Shown here: in pieces, positions 6,860 to 11,332 of the stretch
Layout of the letters: every line of letters begins with the position of its first letter
Position numbering within the stretch: the stretch's first letter is position 1
Assembly (NCBI GenBank): GCA_036653215.1
Contig: JAVVUK010000051.1
Coordinates: 1-11,332, forward strand
Direction: 5' to 3'
Source of the DNA: JADFUS01 sp036653215
Lineage (GTDB): Bacteria; Bacteroidota; Bacteroidia; Bacteroidales; Rikenellaceae
DNA length: 11,332 nucleotides
The notes under the pieces: model-generated
Databases searched by the model: none
Told to the model about the DNA's origin: nothing
The model's input: the letters and a program-made list of their open reading frames with translations, nothing else
Position numbers and translations under genes: made by a program

Positions 6860-8862
6860 TTTATAATTATACTTATAGATGTTCCATCTTTAATTAATTT
6901 ATGCGCTATCATAGAGCCATCCTCTTCACAAACAAGAATATCTAACTTCCCATCTTTGCGAGTAACGACGATAGAGAAATCACCGCCAAAAGCCTTTATA
7001 CCACTAAGAGACATAGTATTCCACTCTTTTGGAAGACGTGGGGTAAGAGAGAAACTCTTTAAACCAGTAGGACGTATGCCAAAAAGACCTTCTGTAAATA
7101 TACGACAATAAAGCCCACTCTCTGCCGATAACTGCGCCTGGTTTCCCTCAGGGAACGCCTCGACAGCATAAGGGACATGATCGCCCAAAAGTCGACGTTT
7201 CGAATATTTCTTAAGGTATTCTAAGGCACGCTCAGTATCTCCAGTAGAGAAAATGCCTCGCAAAGCATATAGAGTGCTTCTGTCCCAAAATGTCTTATCA
7301 CCAGCCTCTGTGGCAAGCCCATCGGCAGTCCACAACCTATCTGAAAAAAGAGCATCGACAGTACCCTCTGCCTTGTCATAGATACCAACCGATAAAGGCA
7401 TACATATCCACGCACGAAGCACATCGTTACCTTTATAATAACGATACGTATCGAACCCTTCTACCGTTGCACCAAAATAACGTCCCATAGCATTACGCAA
7501 GTCGTCTGCTTGTTTTCTATATGACTGAGCAATAGACTTATCGAGTCCTAAATCTTTGACAAGATAAGAAGCCGAGATAAGCGCATCATAATATAATGAA
7601 GATGTACATAGATTTGCTTCTCCTGATGGGAAACGCCCCTCCAACTCATCACTTTGTGAGACGACGACACCATCCGTATTTATCTGACGACGACTATATT
7701 CTAAACACCATTCTATAAGTGGCCATAACTCTTTGGCAGTCTCTTTATTTCCACTTTCAAGAGCAAAGCGACTTGCTCCATAACCAATCATAGCAGCATC
7801 TCCACGATCTCCAGCACCATTCCATATATCTTTTCCTTCAGCAATAATAGAACTTGGAATAGGCTTATATCCTCTATTCATGAAACGTGCGAAATGAAGA
7901 TATGAATTTAAAGCCGACGCATTACCATTTTTGTTCCCAAGAAATGGGAAGAAAGGATTTGCATATTCAGCTTGGTCGTTAGCCCAAATTGCAGCATAAT
8001 AGTCCCCACCACCCGGAGCATGAAGCAAGCCACCTGCCGTATCAAAGATGCTCTCCGCAACACGAACCTTAGCAAAAGCAAACATCGTATTTAAGAGGCT
8101 ATCGGGAGTATTAAGAATAAGGTTTTTAGAGACTTCACTAAGATATGCCTTACGTGCAGCAAACTCTTTATCTATATCTACAACTATATATTCTTGATTT
8201 GATTTTCTCGCCTGTATCTCAACACCAAAGTTCAAAGTATCGCCCTCATTAAGAGTGTAAGCTCCACTTCCTATGGTGTTTATGCGAACATAGTAACTTC
8301 CATCTACCCCATCTTTAGAACTTGATATATTTTCTATATTGACATTAGGAATATCTATTTTTATAGGCTTTTGAGAAATGTTGGTAATCATATATTTCTC
8401 ACACCAAATAGGCTTGTCTGACGATGGGAAGAACTTCCTTTGTATGGCTAACTGCTTATTAAGAGTGCTAAACACCTCTATATAACCTTTTAGCTTTATA
8501 GAGTCTACCTTATTATCTTTTATAGACCAGCAATTAAACCCTTGATTACCATTTATATTTATTAGTTTAGTGATGTCAAAGTCGAACTCTCTTATAAAAG
8601 AGCCATGTGTATTATTTGGGATAATACGTAACATAGGCCATACGCACCGACGACTTATGTTAAAATTACCTTTTTCATCAACGCCATAATAGGCGATAAC
8701 AGATATTGAACTGCCACTCGACTCAATAAAATCGAAATGAGGCTTCTCTTTTTCAGATATCTTCCATACAATCTCTTGATTTGAGTTTATGTTCCATCTA
8801 TTTTGAGCATAGATAAAATTATTGAAAGATAAGAGTGTAACAAATAGTAAAATTATTCTCAT
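6856..8862 (-). CDS. Exported six-hairpin glycosidase-like protein
   Basis: The 668-residue product has a signal peptide with a likely cleavage at YA|Q (residues 19-20), a common Bacteroidetes pattern. Residues about 20-235 look beta-rich, about 250-595 look like an (alpha/alpha)6 toroid, and 600-668 form a short beta-rich tail starting at a FSLTPRLPKEW motif. This order is seen in six-hairpin glycosidases such as the GH65, GH78, GH94 and GH95 families. Candidate catalytic acids lie in IWANDQAEY (D296, E299), SQSDELEGR (D405, E406, E408) and VEAFPEGNQAQLSAESG (E568, E572, E581). I cannot assign a CAZy family, so substrate and linkage are unknown. It is the first gene of a two-gene operon with the GH97 enzyme, and its TGA stop overlaps that gene's ATG, so the two probably act on the same glycan. 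The start sits 18 bases after a promoter -7 box. Confidence 0.85.
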   Translation of the reverse strand: MRIILLFVTLLSFNNFIYAQNRWNINSNQEIVWKISEKEKPHFDFIESSGSSISVIAYYGVDEKGNFNISRRCVWPMLRIIPNNTHGSFIREFDFDITKLININGNQGFNCWSIKDNKVDSIKLKGYIEVFSTLNKQLAIQRKFFPSSDKPIWCEKYMITNISQKPIKIDIPNVNIENISSSKDGVDGSYYVRINTIGSGAYTLNEGDTLNFGVEIQARKSNQEYIVVDIDKEFAARKAYLSEVSKNLILNTPDSLLNTMFAFAKVRVAESIFDTAGGLLHAPGGGDYYAAIWANDQAEYANPFFPFLGNKNGNASALNSYLHFARFMNRGYKPIPSSIIAEGKDIWNGAGDRGDAAMIGYGASRFALESGNKETAKELWPLIEWCLEYSRRQINTDGVVVSQSDELEGRFPSGEANLCTSSLYYDALISASYLVKDLGLDKSIAQSYRKQADDLRNAMGRYFGATVEGFDTYRYYKGNDVLRAWICMPLSVGIYDKAEGTVDALFSDRLWTADGLATEAGDKTFWDRSTLYALRGIFSTGDTERALEYLKKYSKRRLLGDHVPYAVEAFPEGNQAQLSAESGLYCRIFTEGLFGIRPTGLKSFSLTPRLPKEWNTMSLSGIKAFGGDFSIVVTRKDGKLDILVCEEDGSMIAHKLIKDGTSISIIIK

Positions 8863-8880
8863 TATAATAGGATTAGATTA

Positions 8881-8914
8881 CAAAGTTATCATTTTTATAC
8901 GACTAAACATCAAA
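8881..8914 (-). promoter_or_regulatory. Bacteroidales-type promoter of the glycosidase operon
   Basis: On the - strand TAACTTTG (8881-8888) exactly matches the Bacteroidetes -7 consensus TAnnTTTG, and TTTG (8911-8914) is a possible -33 element. The spacer is 22 bases, slightly longer than the usual 19-21. The -33 element overlaps the last codons and stop of the upstream membrane-protease gene. The leader before the ATG would be only about 10-15 bases, leaving little room for a riboswitch or attenuator. Confidence 0.65.
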
Positions 8915-9560
8915 AAAACGATAAAATAATCTCGTGCGCTTTTTTACAAGGATCTATAATAAAGCTCAAAACCCCACTATCACAAACAAATGAAAGAAGT
9001 AGACCGAAGATAAATACTTGGAAAAAAAGAATTATAAGGTATGATGGCAACAATCCATAAACACGCAAATCGGGCTGTGAAAAGTGTGCTTGTTTTATTT
9101 CCGTAGCAAAAGAATATCCAAAAGAAAGACCCAAAGCAATAAAATAATATTGAACATAATTATTTGAAATTATAAAATATAAAGGGAACAGGAATAGCGT
9201 TATAAGAGGAAAGAAATATGGAGAAAGAACAGTCATTATATTTTTACGCCCTTTGAATGCAAAATTGCCACCCTTACCAGCTTTCACCTCTAAAGATGTA
9301 GGACGGCTAAAAGAGAAAACAGCCCATAAATTATGTGTAAGTTCATGATTTAAAATCGAGAAAAAACTGTCTGAAGACAAGAAAATAAATGTCAAAAGCG
9401 ATGCTGTAACAAAAGAATAAGCAAAAGAAGCCTCTCTTATATTTGATAGATCAATAAGACAAAAAAGCTCCCACAAACCAAGAGAATATGTATATATAAA
9501 TAATGGCAGACATAGCGACAAAATAAGCACTAAGATGCCACCGAATGATAGTTTTATCAT
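8910..9560 (-). CDS. Membrane protein with HExxH motif, M50-like metalloprotease family
   Basis: This 216-residue hydrophobic protein has about five predicted membrane segments (near 7-27, 47-64, 108-132, 134-151 and 169-191). The zinc-binding motif HELTH (H72-E73-x-x-H76) lies just after the second segment. A later SQPDLR motif (D164) could supply the third metal ligand, as the conserved aspartate does in site-2/M50 intramembrane proteases. There is no PDZ domain, so it would be a minimal member. The family relation is a judgement from these two motifs and the topology; substrate and pathway are unknown. It is transcribed divergently from trpS and separately from the glycosidase operon, which has its own promoter at its 3' end. 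An alternative is a non-proteolytic membrane protein of the same fold. Confidence 0.75.
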   Translation of the reverse strand: MIKLSFGGILVLILSLCLPLFIYTYSLGLWELFCLIDLSNIREASFAYSFVTASLLTFIFLSSDSFFSILNHELTHNLWAVFSFSRPTSLEVKAGKGGNFAFKGRKNIMTVLSPYFFPLITLFLFPLYFIISNNYVQYYFIALGLSFGYSFATEIKQAHFSQPDLRVYGLLPSYLIILFFQVFIFGLLLSFVCDSGVLSFIIDPCKKAHEIILSFF

Positions 9561-9580
9561 CTATACTATTTATGATAACG

Positions 9581-9611
9581 CAAATAATTTATTGCAACAT
9601 TTTGTCACAAA
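9581..9611 (-). promoter_or_regulatory. Possible promoter of the membrane-protease gene
   Basis: On the - strand, TTTG (9608-9611) and ATTATTTG (9581-9588) are separated by 19 bases, fitting the spacing of a Bacteroidales promoter. The -7 box keeps the TTTG half but not the TA half, so this is a weak call. It lies 20 bases before the start codon, back-to-back with the trpS promoter. Confidence 0.4.
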
Positions 9612-9638
9612 CATACATAAACTCTCGAAGAAAAGCAT

Positions 9639-9646
9639 TACTTTTG
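9639..9646 (+). promoter_or_regulatory. trpS promoter -7 box
   Basis: TACTTTTG matches TAnnTTTG exactly and is followed by TGCAAC, giving a leader of about 30 bases before the trpS ATG. No clear TTG -33 element is found at the expected distance upstream. The leader has no Trp-codon-rich leader peptide and no T-box-like structure that I can see. Confidence 0.6.
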
Positions 9647-9681
9647 TGCAACAATTTACAGTTTATTAAAATTAATATAAA

Positions 9682-10674
9682 ATGGATACAGTAGTAAGCG
9701 GAATACGTAGCACAGGAAATCTTCATTTAGGCAACTATTTTGGTGCCTTAATAAATTTTATAAAGATGCAACATCAAAATAGATGTTTCTTTTTTATTGC
9801 TGACTATCACTCTCTAACTACACACCCTGACCCTAAGGCTCTTAATGGAAATGTGAGAAACGTGCTTTCCGAATATTTAGGTGCTGGCTTAGATCCAAAA
9901 GCGGCTACTTTATATGTTCAAAGCGATGTTCCAGAAGTTACAGAGCTTTATCTACTCCTAAATATGCACACTTATGTTGGTGAGCTTGAGCGTACCGTCT
10001 CTTTTAAAGAGAAAATACGCAAACATCCGGACAACGTAAACGCAGGACTACTAACATACCCTGTACTTATGGCTGCCGACATCCTTCTTCATAGAGCAGA
10101 TAAAGTACCTGTCGGAAAAGACCAAGAACAACATCTTGAAATGACACGCAAATTTGCACGTCGTTTCAACACCTTATATGAAGTAAACTATTTCCCTGAA
10201 AGCCAACCTTACAATTTCGATCATGAATTGGTAAAGATACCTGGACTCGACGGATCTGGCAAAATGGGTAAGAGCGAGGGAAACGGAATATTCCTTGTTG
10301 ATGACGACAAAGCTATACGTAGCAAAGTCATGAAAGCCGTTACAGATAGCGGTCCTACAAAACCTTTTGAACCTATGGCAGAACCTATTGCCAACATATT
10401 TCAACTTATGGAGGTCGTGTCTACTCCCGACACCCTTGAGTTCTTTAAAGAGAAATACAACAACTGCGAGATACGTTACGGAGATATGAAAAAGCAACTT
10501 GCAGAAGATATTATAGGCGTTGTATCACCAATTCGCCAAAGGATATTAGACATTCGCCAAGATGCTGACTACCTAAACAAAGTTGCCAAAGAGGGATCTG
10601 AGGCTGCTCGTGAGAGTGCACGTAAGACTGTGTCTGAAGTTAGGGAGATAATGGGATTTTCAAGATTTAAGTAG
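9682..10674 (+). CDS. trpS: Tryptophan--tRNA ligase (TrpRS)
   Basis: The enzyme charges tRNA-Trp with tryptophan using ATP. The 330-residue length is normal for bacterial TrpRS. Class I synthetase signatures are present: the HIGH-equivalent TGNLHLGNYFGAL (H15-L-G-N18) at the N-terminus and the KMSKS-equivalent GKMGKSEGN (K194-S198). Family stretches such as ADYHSLTTHPD, YPVLMAADILLHRAD and VPVGKDQEQHLE are also clear. It stands alone, with its own promoter, divergent from the membrane-protease gene and followed after 85 bases by the DUF177 gene, which has a separate promoter. The ATG at 9682 starts directly at the conserved SGIRSTG segment and is preceded by an A-rich leader without a Shine-Dalgarno sequence. 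Confidence 0.98.
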   Translation: MDTVVSGIRSTGNLHLGNYFGALINFIKMQHQNRCFFFIADYHSLTTHPDPKALNGNVRNVLSEYLGAGLDPKAATLYVQSDVPEVTELYLLLNMHTYVGELERTVSFKEKIRKHPDNVNAGLLTYPVLMAADILLHRADKVPVGKDQEQHLEMTRKFARRFNTLYEVNYFPESQPYNFDHELVKIPGLDGSGKMGKSEGNGIFLVDDDKAIRSKVMKAVTDSGPTKPFEPMAEPIANIFQLMEVVSTPDTLEFFKEKYNNCEIRYGDMKKQLAEDIIGVVSPIRQRILDIRQDADYLNKVAKEGSEAARESARKTVSEVREIMGFSRFK

Positions 10675-10699
10675 AGATATAAGTTTTTTGCCTAAAAAG

Positions 10700-10730
10700 T
10701 TGATTTATCCAAAAAAAAATGTTTCCTTTG
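10700..10730 (+). promoter_or_regulatory. Promoter of the DUF177-rpmF operon
   Basis: TTG (10700-10702), a 20-base spacer and TTCCTTTG (10723-10730) followed by TGCCG resemble the Bacteroidales promoter, with a one-base departure from TAnnTTTG. Transcription would start about 5-8 bases downstream and leave a leader of about 25 bases. TATTTTG at 10736-10742 is an alternative box, but it lies very close to the start codon. Confidence 0.55.
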
Positions 10731-10759
10731 TGCCGTATTTTGCGATATAATTATAATTA

Positions 10760-11230
10760 ATGAAAGAGTTAGAAAACGCATATCTACTTGACATAAACAA
10801 TCTTACGACAAACACTGAAACAGTAAGTCTTAAGATAGGTAAGCCTTTTTTTGATTTTTTCGATAATGAAGAGGTCATAAATGCCGATTTTAACGTCGAT
10901 ATTGCGATCACAAAAGGGCTTGGAGCAACAAAAATAGATATTTCTATCAATGGCACAATAACCGTTCCTTGTGACCGTTGTTTGGCAGATGCTGAATTTC
11001 CAATTGAATATGAGACAACCTTATATATCAAGCAGTCCGATAGTGTTAAAGAGAGCTATTGGGACAACGATGGAGACGATGAGATAATATGGATTAATGC
11101 TCAAGCAGGAGAAGTAGATTTACGACAATACCTATACGACACAATAATGCTATCATTACCTTTACAACGGATACATGAAGATGGAGAGTGCGATGCAGAG
11201 GTAATAAAAAACATAACATATACGGAATAA
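10760..11230 (+). CDS. DUF177 / YceD-family protein
   Basis: This 156-residue cytosolic protein belongs to the DUF177/YceD family, whose gene almost always precedes rpmF and whose members are linked to 23S rRNA accumulation and ribosome assembly. A CDRC motif (C71-x2-C74) sits in the middle after a beta-rich stretch, and VDLRQYLYDTIMLSLPL (119-135) is the family's conserved helix. The C-terminal zinc-like pair of many homologues is reduced to a single cysteine (C144) after a conserved H139. rpmF begins 24 bases downstream on the same strand, so the two are co-transcribed. The identification rests on both the motifs and the rpmF neighbour. Confidence 0.92.
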   Translation: MKELENAYLLDINNLTTNTETVSLKIGKPFFDFFDNEEVINADFNVDIAITKGLGATKIDISINGTITVPCDRCLADAEFPIEYETTLYIKQSDSVKESYWDNDGDDEIIWINAQAGEVDLRQYLYDTIMLSLPLQRIHEDGECDAEVIKNITYTE

Positions 11231-11254
11231 TAATAACATAAATACTAAATTAAA

Positions 11255-11332
11255 ATGGCACATCCTAAACACAAAATCTCTAAAACAAGAAGAGATAAGA
11301 GAAGAACTCACGATAAAGCAGTCGTTCCTACA
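11255..11332 (+). CDS. rpmF: 50S ribosomal protein L32, partial (N-terminus)
   Basis: The 26 codons present begin MAHPKHKISKTRRDKRR, the typical N-terminus of Bacteroidales L32, a small basic protein of the large ribosomal subunit. The gene runs off the right end of the window; L32 is usually about 60 residues. It follows the DUF177 gene by 24 bases, the standard order. It was recognised by translating from the ATG at 11255. Confidence 0.96.
   Translation, partial: MAHPKHKISKTRRDKRRTHDKAVVPT

Noticed and set aside
10684..10700. TTTTTTGCCTAAAAA considered as a trpS terminator
   Set aside because: The possible stem is only about five A-T pairs with flanking mismatches and no following T tract, too weak to call.

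Overview
The window looks like chromosomal DNA from an anaerobic Bacteroidales bacterium, probably gut-type. It is AT-rich, the genes lack Shine-Dalgarno sequences, and three of the gene starts outside the hydrogenase operon have upstream boxes matching or close to the Bacteroidetes -7 element TAnnTTTG. The protein set also fits: group B and sensory [FeFe] hydrogenases, an exported GH97 glycosidase, and a DUF177-rpmF pair. The species cannot be named from the sequence alone.

Region 1 (89-4766, + strand) is a hydrogen-metabolism operon. In order it encodes a small thioredoxin-like [2Fe-2S] protein, a PAS-containing [FeFe] hydrogenase of the putative sensory type (HydS-like, group C), a SpoIIE/PP2C-type phosphatase with an extra C-terminal domain, and a group B [FeFe] hydrogenase with an apparently intact catalytic site. 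The last three genes are only 2 and 16 bases apart. The simplest reading is that the sensory H-cluster protein perceives H2 or redox state and acts through the phosphatase, while the group B enzyme makes or consumes H2 with ferredoxin. The signalling link is inferred from gene order and domain content. A perfect 15-bp hairpin closes the operon.

Region 2 (4880-8862, - strand) is a two-gene exported carbohydrate-degradation operon: a six-hairpin glycosidase-like protein followed, with an ATGA overlap, by a GH97 enzyme. Both have signal peptides. A TAACTTTG promoter box lies just upstream. No SusC/SusD or regulator gene is in view.

Region 3 (8910-9560, - strand) is a multi-pass membrane protein with a HELTH zinc-protease motif. 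It is transcribed divergently from region 4.

Region 4 (9682-11332, + strand) is housekeeping: trpS, then a DUF177/YceD-family gene and the start of rpmF (ribosomal protein L32), cut off by the window end.

No tRNA, rRNA, insertion sequence, CRISPR array or prophage feature was seen. No gene-free stretch exceeds about 120 bases. The longest are 4767-4879 (terminator), 9561-9681 (divergent promoters), 1-88 (operon leader with a short direct repeat) and 10675-10759 (promoter).
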